Shown here: positions 13,184-24,169 of the stretch, in pieces
Layout of the letters: every line of letters begins with the position of its first letter
Position numbering within the stretch: the first letter of the stretch is position 1
NCBI RefSeq assembly: GCF_021134715.1
Contig: NC_060024.1
Coordinates: 4,960,001 to 5,024,000 of the forward strand
Length of the DNA: 64,000 nucleotides
Direction of reading: 5' to 3'
Source of the DNA: Daphnia pulex
Lineage: Eukaryota > Arthropoda > Branchiopoda > Diplostraca > Daphniidae
Program-made: the position numbers and the translations under genes
The notes under the pieces: model-generated
What the model was told of the DNA's origin: nothing
Seen by the model: only the letters and a program-made list of their open reading frames with translations
Databases searched by the model: none

Positions 13184-13514
13184 ATGATTTCTTTCTGATT
13201 TCTTACTACGGATTGGGTTATATCTCATATAAAATGAGACAAAAATATTTTAAACACTTTTAATGATAAATATGAGGGTGAAAATTCTCATCAATTTAAT
13301 GAGAAATATATGAGATCATCAAAAATTATTAAAAAATCATTGATGTCATTAATAAACATATGATTTCTCATATAGTTTGATGAGATTTTTCCGTAAGGGT
13401 AACCGGTGTGTGCTGGTGCGGATATTGCTGGACCTTTTTCACGCTCAGCAACATGTTGTTTGTGCCTTGTGAGCGTAAATTGCTTAATTTATTGAACAAG
13501 AAGGATTTCTATTG

Positions 13515-14919
13515 CTGCATATAACTGTCGATACAGCATCAAGTATCATCAAGTCCCTTGCAAAATTGCAATCCAATATATAATTTGCAATTGCAGAGTG
13601 TCATTATGTAATAAGCTGGCGCATTATAGAAATGCAAGTTATCCGCTAATGGCCGGAGGGAAGCAGCTGGCGTTACGACTTGGGAGTGTTTATTTTAGCA
13701 ACTTGATCCTGTTATAGCCCATGGCTGCTGGTGTACTGAGAAGGAATCATTTTATTCATCGTTTTAGTTAGAGGAGACGGAATCAAGTATTTTTTTTTTC
13801 TTTTCGTGGAAACACCAAGAATAATCAAAACAAAATCTGTGACAAGGAAAACCGTAAAAGATGTTCCAGCTGAATGCCAGCAGATGGCCAAGAAAGTATC
13901 GAAAAGTGTGTTTTTTTAATCGCTTGATTTATTTAGTCTACGTTAAATATTATACAACGAATTGCCTTGATGACTATGATGAGCTTTTTCTGTAAATTGG
14001 CTTGATTGGAATAAATAATGTTTCCGCGCATCTTTGTTTTTGTTTTTCTTGCAGCCACAGAATAGAATGGAGTCATCGAAAAATTATTGACAAGACATTT
14101 TCCTGCAATTCGACACATATACGTCGTTTGTTATTTTCTATGAAAGCGGATTAAGCCAAACGTTTTTATTTAGACGTCAGGTTAACGAACAATGACGTAA
14201 TGGGAATAAATAAGTCGTGCCATTTTCCGTTTCTTGCACTCTCTAAATTTTTTCATATTATTAGCTTTATTAAATTTAACTCATTCCCGGTACGCGGTCA
14301 TTACCTAATATACGTGGTAATATCAATCACAGAATTTTAACTACCAAAAGTTGGCAAGTTTTAAGTTTGGCACGTGTTTTTAACTCTTTATTTTGATATG
14401 AAAATGAAACTTGGATGCTCTAGTTAACTGTCTGTATGCAGGCAGTTCATTGCAGTTTAAATTAATTTTTTAACAAGAATTTTCTCATCGTTAGGATTAG
14501 GACATTTCAAAAAGGATACGACGAGAATGTTCTAATAAAATAGAATATTTAGCAAGCGTTTGTCAGTTCTCAGTTGTTAAGCGGGACAATTTAGTAACTT
14601 GAGGTAATTATTGAAAAACAAAAAAGCAGCCAGATATAAATAATTATCGGCAACCACTCAGATTTTAACGAATCTATTTTGACAGTCATCGCATTCATAT
14701 CGTCATCGTTGAAGTCAAATGACTGAAAATTTTCTGAAACAGCCCGAATCAAAATCAAACTATTTACGTAAAAATCTAATGAAAAGTAAATTTATTTTTG
14801 GATAGGCAACTCTATACAAATCAGTTTCTGACATAACTGATGAGGGGAAAATAGAAAAAAGAATTTCTGGATGTATATAATCACAATATAATTGAAATTA
14901 AACAAAATCGAAAATAAAG
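13515..14919. repeat. segmental duplication unit A: conserved 3' flank of a MATH-BTB gene
   Basis: Blocks recur in the same order at 16845-17100, 21784-23080 and 61111-62635: ATGCAAGTTATCCGCTAATG, a GGAGGGMAGCAGCTGGCGTT block, AGCAACTTGATCCTG and CGTGGAAACACC. Further blocks lead into the 3' UTR of the MATH-BTB gene. No ORF is conserved in it, so it is non-coding flank duplicated with the gene. Confidence 0.85.
14791..14796 (-). terminator. putative poly(A) signal of MATH-BTB gene A
   Basis: AATAAA on the minus strand about 125 nt past the stop. The same hexamer, in a TTTATTTTTGGATAGG-like context, is kept at about 22934 and 62490 in the paralogous units. This supports its use. Confidence 0.55.
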
Positions 14920-16017
14920 CTAAACTGACGATAAAAAAAGGTTCTCCAAAATATCTACAACAAGAACCCAAATAGAATGATTGGGATGCTCGTGTTTCGC
15001 CTTTTTCCATCCGTCGGTCGCCATCACTTCACGTGGATAACGCCGGAAGAAGTCCACCGCACTCTGCTTCAAATCATCCGCTGGGTGGATCTGGTCGCTG
15101 AGCAGAAGCAATTCCATGCAATTCTCAGCCGACATTTGAGAACGCAAATGAGACTCGCATGCAGATTTCAGTTGATCCAGCAAATATTTGTCGGCAGCCG
15201 CAAACAGTCTGACGGCCATAGTTTCCATTGTGGCTAAAGTCAAGCGGCCGGAATAAATGAAACGGAGAAGTTCGGAAAATACTTCAGGTTGAATGTCTTC
15301 AATCACAACTTGATTTGTGATATTTTCCTTGGTAGGGTGGTTGAACATGGCCTCAAATACTTTGCTGCTGGATGCCAAAATACATTTGTGAGCTTGAAAT
15401 TGGCGCCCATGGACGTTAAGAGTGACATCGCTGAATTGCATGTCTTCAAATAATCGTTCCTGTTGGTCGCTAATTGTTGACTGAGGGAATAAAGGAACAG
15501 GCCTAATGCATTTATCCGCAGCAGCAGATACGATTTCTTCTTTACCTGCATACTCAATCTCGCAGCAAATGGTTAGACTGCCGTCCGTTAGCAAAACGTC
15601 ATTTGACAATATTAATTCTTTTTTAACCCTCAAAACTTCACACTTTGAATAACAATGTTTCGGCACAAAAACTTCTTGTGGCCAAATCATTTCCCTTTTT
15701 TTATTTAGAATTGCCATCTTCACTTTGAAACATTTGTCTTGGTAACGAGAGATACTGAAAAAGACTTCATTTGTCGTAGGTCGTCTATCGCAGTCGTAAG
15801 TCCTTTGGAGTGTTAAACACCATTTACCAGCATAAGGACGTTTCTTATCTTGAAATTCAACTGATTTAGTAACTTGATCCTCGATAAGAAAAAACTGTTG
15901 AATGTTCCACTCAAAAGGAACTTTTTCGACGTCACATTTAGAAACGCACCAGTTCTCTGCCGTCGGTCGAAAGACTGCGAAAGGTATTTCACTAGACTTC
16001 ACGATGGTTCGTTTCAT
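14920..16017 (-). CDS. MATH-BTB (SPOP-like) protein A
   Basis: Single-exon ORF of 365 residues. Residues about 20-155 form a MATH/TRAF-like domain (WCVSKCDVEKVPFEWNIQQF start, DGSLTICCEIEYA end). Residues about 186-290 form a BTB/POZ domain (FSDVTLNVHGRQFQAHK, IYSGRLTLATMETM), followed by a BACK-like helical tail. Members of this class are CUL3 substrate adaptors: MATH recruits the substrate and BTB binds CUL3. The first ATG is used because the MATH domain begins soon after it. Paralogues lie at 23084-24169, 25283-26437 and, as a stub, 62636-62816. No stop or frameshift is present, so it is probably functional. The specific substrate is unknown. Confidence 0.92.
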   Translation of the reverse strand: MKRTIVKSSEIPFAVFRPTAENWCVSKCDVEKVPFEWNIQQFFLIEDQVTKSVEFQDKKRPYAGKWCLTLQRTYDCDRRPTTNEVFFSISRYQDKCFKVKMAILNKKREMIWPQEVFVPKHCYSKCEVLRVKKELILSNDVLLTDGSLTICCEIEYAGKEEIVSAAADKCIRPVPLFPQSTISDQQERLFEDMQFSDVTLNVHGRQFQAHKCILASSSKVFEAMFNHPTKENITNQVVIEDIQPEVFSELLRFIYSGRLTLATMETMAVRLFAAADKYLLDQLKSACESHLRSQMSAENCMELLLLSDQIHPADDLKQSAVDFFRRYPREVMATDGWKKAKHEHPNHSIWVLVVDILENLFLSSV

Positions 16018-16844
16018 TTTTCTAGAGAGAAATTACAGTATATAACACAACATAATTCGCCAGCAATTAAATCAATAAATGTGGCACAATTAAGAGTAGG
16101 ACGACTAAAACAACCTATATCCTGAACAAAAAGAACAGCAAACACGACTGAATGGATTGACGACACGATGAAAGGAAAAACAAATGATGAAGAAGCTGAC
16201 GAACAATAGTCGTTCGAATTTTCCGGAATTTTCATTGCACGACCCTGGAGGAATGCGCGTATAGTGGTGTAGAATTTCCAATGAAATACTTCATTTTTTT
16301 AAGGCTCTAGCTGCCTTTTAACCTGCATGGCGATGATGGAAAACTATAATGAAAGCAAGACGTACATTTCTGTGGCATTGAATTGAGTTCAGCGATCCAT
16401 GCTATACATAGGCTACAGGCTAATGCTTCTGAGAATCGCTTATAAACAACTTAGTGAGTATCGCATTCGCAGAAAATATCGCACTGCTTGTAATCATTCA
16501 CTGGATATATGATCTGATTGGCAAAACACATTTCAAGGCATTTGGTTTTTCTATTTGTGCCAGAGCTACTCGGCCAGTATGGCAGGTGTAAATAAAACGA
16601 AATAAATCCTGACACGCTGTAATCGGTAAATAGCTACAATCTCAAATTGACGTGATGATATTATAACCTTTCCTTTGGGAAAAATGCTCGAACATGGTCA
16701 ACATCGCAATGGAATGGAAATCGAGTCGTGCCATTGTCGCCCTATCTTACCAGCAGTTTCTCAGTTTCTTGTGCTCTTTAATTTTTTCCGTCATAGCTTT
16801 AGTTTAACTCGCATTATATATACTTAGATGCGTGGCGAATATCA
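16018..16844. other. 5' flank of MATH-BTB gene A and intergenic DNA
   Basis: Contains the presumed promoter and 5' UTR of gene A. The 16020-16200 part resembles the upstream region of gene B at about 24180-24310 (AATTCRCCAGCAATTAAAT, TAAGAGTAG and AGGACGAC blocks). No other coding signal. Confidence 0.5.
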
Positions 16845-17100
16845 TATAGAAATGGCGCATTATAATAGAAATGCAAGTTATCCGCTAATAGCTGGAGGGC
16901 AGCAGCTGGCGTTACGACTTGGGTTTTTCCGTTTTCCCTATTCCTTTATATTAGCAACTTGATCCTGGTAGCCCATGGCTGCAGGTGTACTGAGAAGGAA
17001 TCATTTTACTCATCGTTTCAATTAAAAAGACGGAATGAAATTCTTCTTCTCGTGGAAACACCGAGAATAACCAAAACAAAAAATGTGACAATATAGGAAA
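16845..17100. repeat. partial copy of the MATH-BTB 3'-flank duplication
   Basis: Carries the same ordered blocks as 13620-13850 and 21784-22030: GGCGCATTATA, ATGCAAGTTATCCGCTAAT, GCAGCAGCTGGCGTTACGAC, AGCAACTTGATCCTG and CGTGGAAACACCGAGAATAA. It is not followed by a MATH-BTB gene, so it is an orphan flank next to the galactosyltransferase 3' end. Confidence 0.85.
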
Positions 17101-17114
17101 ACCGTGCTGAAAGA

Positions 17115-17120
17115 TTTATT
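17115..17120 (-). terminator. putative poly(A) signal of the galactosyltransferase-like gene
   Basis: AATAAA on the minus strand about 170 nt beyond the stop codon. It lies just past the orphan duplicated flank block, so the 3' UTR may have been remodelled by that duplication. Confidence 0.4.
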
Positions 17121-17291
17121 AATCCAACTGAATAGAATGGCTGATACACACACTACACACGTGCTGTGCGGAAAGATTCTTTGAATTGAATATTTCCTTT
17201 CTACAAACCACAAACTACAAACTACATTCAAGAATTGTGTAAAGAATATAAAGATTTAAAAAATATGAAGTAGTAGGCCTAATAACACCTT

Positions 17292-19363
17292 TTAATCCAA
17301 AGGGAAGAAAACGAAATTTTGGCTGTCTCTGTAATTATTACAACTCATAGGATTGGACGCCAGTCCACTGTAGAATGCGTCTATTTCCTTGTGGGATATG
17401 TAAGAGACCGTATTCTTCCAGGTTAGATACAGGTTAATAGCGTCCCATGTAGTGTTCACAGTTTTCGGTGCCCATGGCCACATGCTATATTTTTGAATAG
17501 GATATGCAAAGAATTATTAGTATTGAACAGCGAAATGAACCATCGATTACTGACGATGATTTAATATTATACAGTGAAAATAAATGAAGCGGAATTATTT
17601 TGCGCTAGCTCAAAAGGAGAAAACTCACACTGGTAAGCTTCTGCTGCTTGCTCTTCTACTTATTCCGGCTTTATCCGCACAAATTCCGGTTATGTAGACC
17701 TCTTCTAAGAAAAATGCAGGCGTTGTTTGAATGGCCGCCAATAGTGGGAGGATGGTACTTTTGTGCATCAAATAGGCAGGTCCATTAAAGTATTTCGGAT
17801 ACGTATTCCATGGCCACTCGTCCAACGTAACCATCTTCTCCTCACCTTTGATTAAAGTATATAATTGATAATATGTTTAAAATTTAATGAAAAACTATTC
17901 GCTTGCATACTTCTGTTGGGTTTGTACTTGTTTAACCGGCCAATATTACTCTCATCGCCGTTCTGCTGACTGTAAATGGTCATATTTCCATTATTGCCGA
18001 AATGGTAAAAGTCTCGAACAAAGTACGCTAGTTTGTGTACGTTGACATGCATGTCATCTTCGACTTTAAATAGAAAATCGATTTGGGGACAGCGAGAGTA
18101 TATCCAATTGATAACCCCAGGCATCGTCATATAACTTGGAAAATCTTGCGTATCCGAAATCTGAATGATGTCCTTATATTTTGCGCTTTCTTCCGTAATA
18201 CTGATTTGGGATGATGTGTTTGTCGTTGGTCCTAAAACAAAAGCAAACTCAATAGTGCAAAACAAGGGGCAATTCCTGTCGCTGTTTCTATTGAGTCTAT
18301 TGATCTCTTCCACATGTTTTTTCCACGTCTGTCGAATTTTGTCTCGGCTTTCTCGGTTTTCAGGTGCAGATATTACGGCAATAAAAACGCTTCGATTGTT
18401 GTCTGCTGAATTCTTACACGGTGAAATGGCGAGGTTGTATCTTATCGATGTGACATCGTTGAAAACTATGCCGTATTGGGGCAAAAGTGGTTGTATATTC
18501 GGTTTTGGTACAATTCTCATACGGCCCATTTGGTAAAGGGTGTAACTTAGCAAATCTCCCGAAAAAGGAGTGCCACTGAAAGTTTTAGCGATGGAAGTGT
18601 ACATGAGTTTGGTTTCATCATTGAATTCCTGACGTATAAGGCCCAACTGATTTTTGGCGTCATTGGCCGCCGCTTTGATGTTCTCCATTTTGGAATCAGC
18701 CAGTTGTAAGGTTACATTATGTACCAGTTCTTTGCACACTTTCAAATTTTCATCAGAATTTTTTACTCTGTCGATTAAGCTTATTTTGTCTTTTAGCAGG
18801 ACAAACTTCTGGTTTTTAGTCACGGCCAACTGTTGGGTTAAAATCTGTTCTTTCTCATTTGACATTTTCATTTTTTCAAGTGAAATCAACTGAGAAATTT
18901 CACATTCCGTTAATCGACTGGTTAAGCAGTAGGATTCGGTTGCCAGGAGAGACAGGTCGTCATTTTTGTCCTTTTCGCACTTTCTTAGTCGTTTGCTGTA
19001 AGTTGATCTTGTTTTTTGAAGTCGTTCTTGTTCATCCGCGACTTTGAGGATCAGATTTTGCGAAACCTCTCGACACGGAATGAATCCATAGGAAATACAT
19101 TGAAAATCATACCTGATGGTGTTGTTCGATTCGGATAAATTCGGATCGTCCATTTCTTCATCTTCGTAAATAACAGTCGTGGTTTTCGTATGCTTGCGGC
19201 ATGGGACGTAGCGGTAACTTATGCATTGCGTATCGACTTTGGCCAAGAATAATGCTGTTTCCAATGCGTGATGCTCATGATAATCAACTCCGGTCGTATT
19301 TTGACAGTTTATTGAGAATACGAGGAATAATGCCAGTTGAACCACAACATTGACGAAACCCAT
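17292..19363 (-). CDS. GT31 beta-1,3-galactosyltransferase-like protein with long coiled-coil stem
   Basis: Minus-strand exons 19363-17911, 17845-17629 and 17484-17292 total 1863 nt (620 residues), with GT-AG introns of 65 and 144 bp and matching phases. The N-terminus is hydrophobic (VVVQLALFLVFSI), a signal peptide or type II anchor. Residues about 46-154 hold three C-x7-C motifs. Residues about 105-260 are rich in charged heptads typical of a coiled coil. From about residue 325 the GT31 fold is recognisable: FIAVISAPENRESR, RQTWKKH, the metal-binding EDD at residues 435-437 followed by MHVN, then YPKYFNGPAY and EEVYITGIC. The family adds sugars in beta-1,3 linkage in the Golgi. The acceptor is unknown, and the long stem and cysteine motifs are unusual for it. 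Confidence 0.88.
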
Positions 19364-20716
19364 TTTATTATTCTAGTTTTGAGTGTTATACTAGAAAATG
19401 TGAGAAAAAATAAAGTGGAATTTTAAATATGTGAGAATTTTAAGTTTTTAAATTGAAAATGTATGTGGCATTTACCTCTCTTATTATTGAAGTTGTAATG
19501 GAAGTATAGTTTCTTTTTGAATGTTAGTTATACCTTTACAGCGAACTGGTTTTGCACAAATGTTCTCACGACGTAGCTAGACCTCCGAACGAAAGCTAAT
19601 ACGAGACTGGATTGCAATGCAATTTAACGTAGCTATACGAAAACGGTATCGTGTCCTAACGGTCTGATGTGTGTCTCATGTGTCCTAACGATACTCTCAT
19701 GTGTCATATGATTGGTGAAACGCAAGGTGAAACGTGATTTATTGGAGGAACATGGTTTATTTCGGCATTCGATCGTCTCAAGTTTTATTGCAAAAAACAC
19801 GTCGATGAATTTCTACAGCTAATCTGGCTAGTCTAAAGAAATGTAAAAGAAACTTGAGGCCTTTCAAATATTTGATCCGTCGTCATTTAAACATTTAATT
19901 AATTAACCTGACTTTAGAAACGTGTTGTGCAAGTTAGGGTTGGCTACGATTGTATCAGACCTTTTTTTTTTACGTTTCGTCACTCGTCAGTGACGTACGG
20001 AACTTCACTCAACTTCAATGTTGTGTATGTTCAAATGTTCAAATTCAAATCAAATCAAAACACGAGCGTTCCAATGCCACCGTGTTTTTTGTTTTGTTTT
20101 AGACTCTCACAATGGATTCCGCATTTTAGCCTTCAATCACTGCGATTTAGGAAGCCTCAATGTGATGTTGTTTATTTCGAGTGGAAATCGTCGTCTGCTT
20201 AACACACAACTTGTTTACGTTTTACTTGTAAATTCTCTCAATATTTAACCTTTAAACCTACGTCAAACTTGTTAGTTTAAAACTTAAGTGATAGTGAAAT
20301 GTTAAGATTATCTTTTCCTGGGGCTTTCAAGATTCTGAATGTACAGAATATACCAACGGGTAGGACGTCAGAAAAATATCCATAGGCCTACTTTATAAAA
20401 ATCGTTTCAAATCGTTCAAGCTGGTTCAAGCATCGCAATGAACTTCTAAATCTTGAAGAAAATGTTGTAGATACACTATAACGGTTTATTATCGTCGAAT
20501 AGCTTGTTTGGCTAAATCAATAACTTTAACAGAGTCAACCCATCCAAGAAAACGATTGCAGGCCAGATCACTGTTAAAGAAAGCTCTGCAGCACTGCAAA
20601 CAATGTCAACAACACGACAATTCATTCAGTTTTCGAATTGGTAATTTAATATGGTTTAGAATTTAATAAGTGTGTGAAACAAAATTTGTTATTTTAACTT
20701 TGTGATAAATATCAGG
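19364..20716. other. intergenic, 5' flank of the galactosyltransferase-like gene
   Basis: AT-rich sequence with no convincing coding exon on either strand. At 19650-19700 the phrase TGTGTCCTAACG is repeated nearby. The presumed promoter of the minus-strand gene lies in its left part. Confidence 0.45.
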
Positions 20717-21776
20717 ATTATCAGGGCTACCATGCCGGAAAATCAACTTTCCTAGAAAATATGGGCAAGTTTCTTACCCAGTCGGGTGAAAAAATTGCTG
20801 TTTTAGCAGTTGATCCATCTTCTACCATAAATTAAGGTACATCCAAAATGCTGTGTGCGAAATTAATTTATATATCAAATTAACTGTTCAGATTTTGCTA
20901 GGATCACTGATGGGTGACAAAACAAGAATGCAAGAACTTTCACGAGACCTGAATGCTTTTATACGTCCTTCGCCGACCAGTGGACATTTGGGTGGTGTCA
21001 CTCGTTCCACAAATGAGGCCATAATTATGTGCGAAACAGCTGGTTACAAGACGGTTTTCATTGAAACGGTTGGTAAGCTTCCCATCTCCTTGCCAAATAT
21101 TGACTTGTCAACAGCAGCCTCTGTGTTCTCAATTTTTAGGTGTAGGACAGTCTGAATACGCCGTAGCCGATATGGTCGACATGTTTGTTGTTCTGATTCC
21201 GCCGGCTGGAGGAGACGAACTTCAGGTAACACCCCCAATTCATTTTGCTTTTCTCCCTACTTGCAACCCAACTTTTTGTCATTTGCCCAGGGGTTGAAGC
21301 GCGGTATAATGGAGCACAGTCACCTGGTAGTTGTGAACAAAGCCGATGGAGATTTGATGGAAGCCGCGATGAGAATGCAGTACGAATATACTTCATCGAA
21401 CAAGTTCATGCGACCAATATCACCGAATTGGCGGCCGAAAGTATCGACCCATACAATTAAATCATTGAATCAATCCAGTGACATTTTGTTCTGTTTTAGG
21501 TCATGAAAGTCTCTTCGCTAACCAAGGAAGGACTGCCCCGAGCTGTGGGCCGTCATGCAGGAGTTCCATCAGACCATGTTGAGAACGGGCGAGCTACTGG
21601 AAACGCGTCGCAAGCAGCAACGCGTTTGGATGTGGAACTACATCACTCAGCATATCATGCAGGTATAGTTCGTAGTCGACCGAGTTGTGTCCGAGTTTGA
21701 TGTTTGAAGGTTTTTCTCGCTTCTTTAGGTGTTTCGCGAGGATCCCCGAGTGAAACTAGCTCTTGCCAATGGGTCT
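20717..21776 (+). pseudogene. MMAA: MMAA (methylmalonic aciduria type A GTPase) pseudogene, truncated
   Basis: Exon-like segments at about 20717-20836, 20902-21072, 21140-21225, 21291-21440, 21500-21661 and 21729-21776 align in order with MMAA/ArgK G3E GTPases: [61 protein letters not shown] and RRKQQRVWMWN. Introns are kept, so it arose by DNA duplication and not retrocopying. Lesions: the P-loop has lost a residue and its Pro-Pro-Gly, an in-frame TAA ends the first segment, and one extra C in a CCCC run (about 21535) shifts the frame. The N-terminal part is missing, and the 3' part stops where the MATH-BTB flank duplication begins (about 21780). The family loads cobalamin onto methylmalonyl-CoA mutase in mitochondria. 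This copy cannot do so. Confidence 0.9.
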
Positions 21777-21783
21777 TGATCTA

Positions 21784-23083
21784 CTGGCGCATTATAAAGA
21801 AATGCAAGTTATCCGCTTATAGCCGGAGGGCAGCAGCTGGCGTTACGACTGGAGTTTTCCGTTTTCCCTTTTTTATATTAGCAACTTGATCCTGTTAGCC
21901 CGAGGAGCCCTGCTGGTGTGTTGAGAAGGAATAATTTCATTCATCGTTTCAATTAGAAAGACGGAATCAAAATTTTCTTCTCGTGGAAACACTGGGAAAC
22001 ACCGAGAATAATAGAACCAAAATAAAAGCTATGACTAGGAAAACAGTAAAAGATATTCAACTAAATATCAGCAGATATATGGCCAAGAAAATTGTTGTTT
22101 TTCTTTTTTTCTTTATTCATTTAGTCTAATACGTTAAATCTATGATGAAAAATTGCTTTGAAAGTTTTTTTTCTTTGAATTGGCTTATTGATTGAAATAA
22201 AAGATGTTTTCGCGCATGTTTTGTTTAACTTGCAGCCACGGCACATTAGCCGCAGAATAGTATGTCATTACTTTCTTCATCGGAAAATTGAAACTACATT
22301 TTCCTGCAATTCGTAACATATACGTCGTTTGTTATTTTCTATGAAAAAGCGGATTTAAATGCAATCCTTTTTTATTTAGAAGTCAGGTTAAACGTAGTGG
22401 GAATTGATCGTACTAGTTATGCTGCTGGTCTCTATACCAGCAGTTTCTGGAAGTTTCTTTATATTCGTTATAGCTTTAAATTAATTTAACATTAGCGAAA
22501 ATATCAAGCATCGACAAGACAAAACCTAAAATACTTTAAGTTTGTGCATGATGTGTTTTATTTAACACGTTACATTAAAATGAAAATGAACTTTGGTGTG
22601 CTAGACAGCAATTAATAAATGCCTGCAGGCAGTAATTGCGTGGTTATTGCAGTTTAAATTTCTTTTTTACTAGAATTTTCTCACATTTAGGACATCTATC
22701 AATAATTTGTCAACAATTAACTGGACGTTTTGGTAACTCGAGATAATTATTTATGGCATCAGCCACTCACGATTCCAACAACCATTGACTTCATTGTCAT
22801 TGAAGTCAAACGACTGACGATGTGCCACGATGGAATTGAAAAGAAGTTCATGAAAAAGACCAAATAAAAATCAGACTACTATTTACGTAATGCTCGCGTA
22901 TGCTGCGCATGGGAATCTGATGAAAATCTCATTTTTATTTGGATAGGTCCGGGATAGGTCATATTACTTTACAAAACAGTTTCAGACATGGCTGAGGGAA
23001 ATTTAGAAAAAGGGAATTGCTGGATATAGAAAAAAAGGCGTCACCACATAATTGAAATGAAATGAATAGGAAAAAAAATCGAA
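21784..23083. repeat. segmental duplication unit B: conserved 3' flank of a MATH-BTB gene
   Basis: Same ordered blocks as 13620-14919, including the AATAAA context at about 22934 and the GATGAAAATCTC / GGATAGG stretch. It starts abruptly at the truncated MMAA pseudogene and runs into MATH-BTB gene B. Confidence 0.85.
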
Positions 23084-24169
23084 CTAACAACGATGGACGT
23101 TCTCCATAATTTCCACAAAAAGAATCCAAAAAGAATGATTGGGATGCTCCTGTTTCGCCTTTTTCCATCCGTCGGTCGCCATCACTTCGCTTGGATAACG
23201 CCGGAAGAAATCCACCGCACTCTGCTTCAAATTATCTGCTGGGTGGATCTGGTCGTTGAGCAGAAGTAATTCCAGACAATTGTCAGCCGACATTCGAAGA
23301 CGCAAATGAGACTCGCATTCGGATTTCAGTTGATCCAGCAAATATTTGTCGGCAGCCGCAAACAGTCTGGTGGCCATTGTTTCCAGGGTGGTTGAAGTCA
23401 AGCGGCCGGTATAAATGAAACGGAGAAGTTGGTGAAATACTTCAGGTTGAATGTCTTCAATCACAACTTGATTCGTGATCTTCTCCTTGGTGTGATGCTG
23501 GAACATGGCCTTGAATACATTGCTGCTGGATGCCAAAATACATTTGTGAGCTTCAAATTGGCGCCCATGGACGTTAAGAGTGACGTCGCTGAATTGCATG
23601 TCTTCAAATAATCGTTCCTGCTGTGTGGCCATTTGATTGATGCAATTTATAGGTTGAGGGTAAATGATTTCCTTATCTGTTACTTTTTCCCTTTTATCGC
23701 CTGCATACTCAATCTCGCAGCAAATGGTTAGACTTCCGTCCGTTAACAAAACGTCATTTGATATTGATTTCTTGTCAACAAAATAATTACTAGTGACGTT
23801 ATTTTGAAAATTATCAAACTCCTGAGGCCAAAGCTTTTCCCTTTTTTTATTAAGAATTGCCAGCTTTATTCGGTAACATCTATTTTTAGAATCATAGCCA
23901 TGGGTCACAACGAAACCGAATTCTTTTTGTCTGTTGTTGATGGCTAAATTCCACTTAAAGCTTGAAGGTTCTTCTTGAAATTCAATGCTAGATCGCTGAT
24001 AACGCTGATCCTCGGCAGCTACAAGCAAAAATTGCTGAATGTTCCACTCAAAGTGAAATTTCTCGACGTCACATTTAGAAACGCACCATTTCTTCGCTTC
24101 CGGTCGAAAGGCTGCGGAAGGCATTAACACACGTTTCGGTGTTTCGCTAATCTTCACGGCTCGATTCAT
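23084..24169 (-). CDS. MATH-BTB (SPOP-like) protein B
   Basis: Single-exon ORF of 361 residues, close paralogue of gene A. The BTB core (QERLFEDMQFSDVTLNVHGR) and tail (FFRRYPSEVMATDGWKKAK) are nearly the same, while the MATH half is much more diverged. The MATH domain covers about residues 24-165 and BTB about 182-286. Such a split, conserved CUL3-binding half and diverged substrate-binding half, fits diversification of substrate range. No lesion is seen. The start is the first ATG before the MATH domain, at the same relative place as in gene A. A conserved poly(A) hexamer lies about 145 nt downstream. Confidence 0.92.
   Translation of the reverse strand: MNRAVKISETPKRVLMPSAAFRPEAKKWCVSKCDVEKFHFEWNIQQFLLVAAEDQRYQRSSIEFQEEPSSFKWNLAINNRQKEFGFVVTHGYDSKNRCYRIKLAILNKKREKLWPQEFDNFQNNVTSNYFVDKKSISNDVLLTDGSLTICCEIEYAGDKREKVTDKEIIYPQPINCINQMATQQERLFEDMQFSDVTLNVHGRQFEAHKCILASSSNVFKAMFQHHTKEKITNQVVIEDIQPEVFHQLLRFIYTGRLTSTTLETMATRLFAAADKYLLDQLKSECESHLRLRMSADNCLELLLLNDQIHPADNLKQSAVDFFRRYPSEVMATDGWKKAKQEHPNHSFWILFVEIMENVHRC

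Larger units (their letters stand above)
11177..13399. mobile_element. 2.2-kb TA-flanked non-autonomous DNA element with TIRs
   Basis: The left end reads CCCTTACGGAAAAATCTCAT and the right end is its exact reverse complement (13380-13399). Both sides are bordered by TA (11175-11176 and 13400-13401). The two ends resemble each other a little further inward. The interior is AT-rich, lacks any ORF above about 60 codons, and contains a tRNA-like segment and tandem repeats. A TA target duplication suggests Tc1/mariner-type mobilisation, but the 20-bp TIR does not identify a family to me. Confidence 0.82.

Noticed and set aside
20853..21155. A stand-alone functional GTPase gene
   Set aside because: It is one exon plus flanking introns of the MMAA pseudogene, with no intact P-loop.
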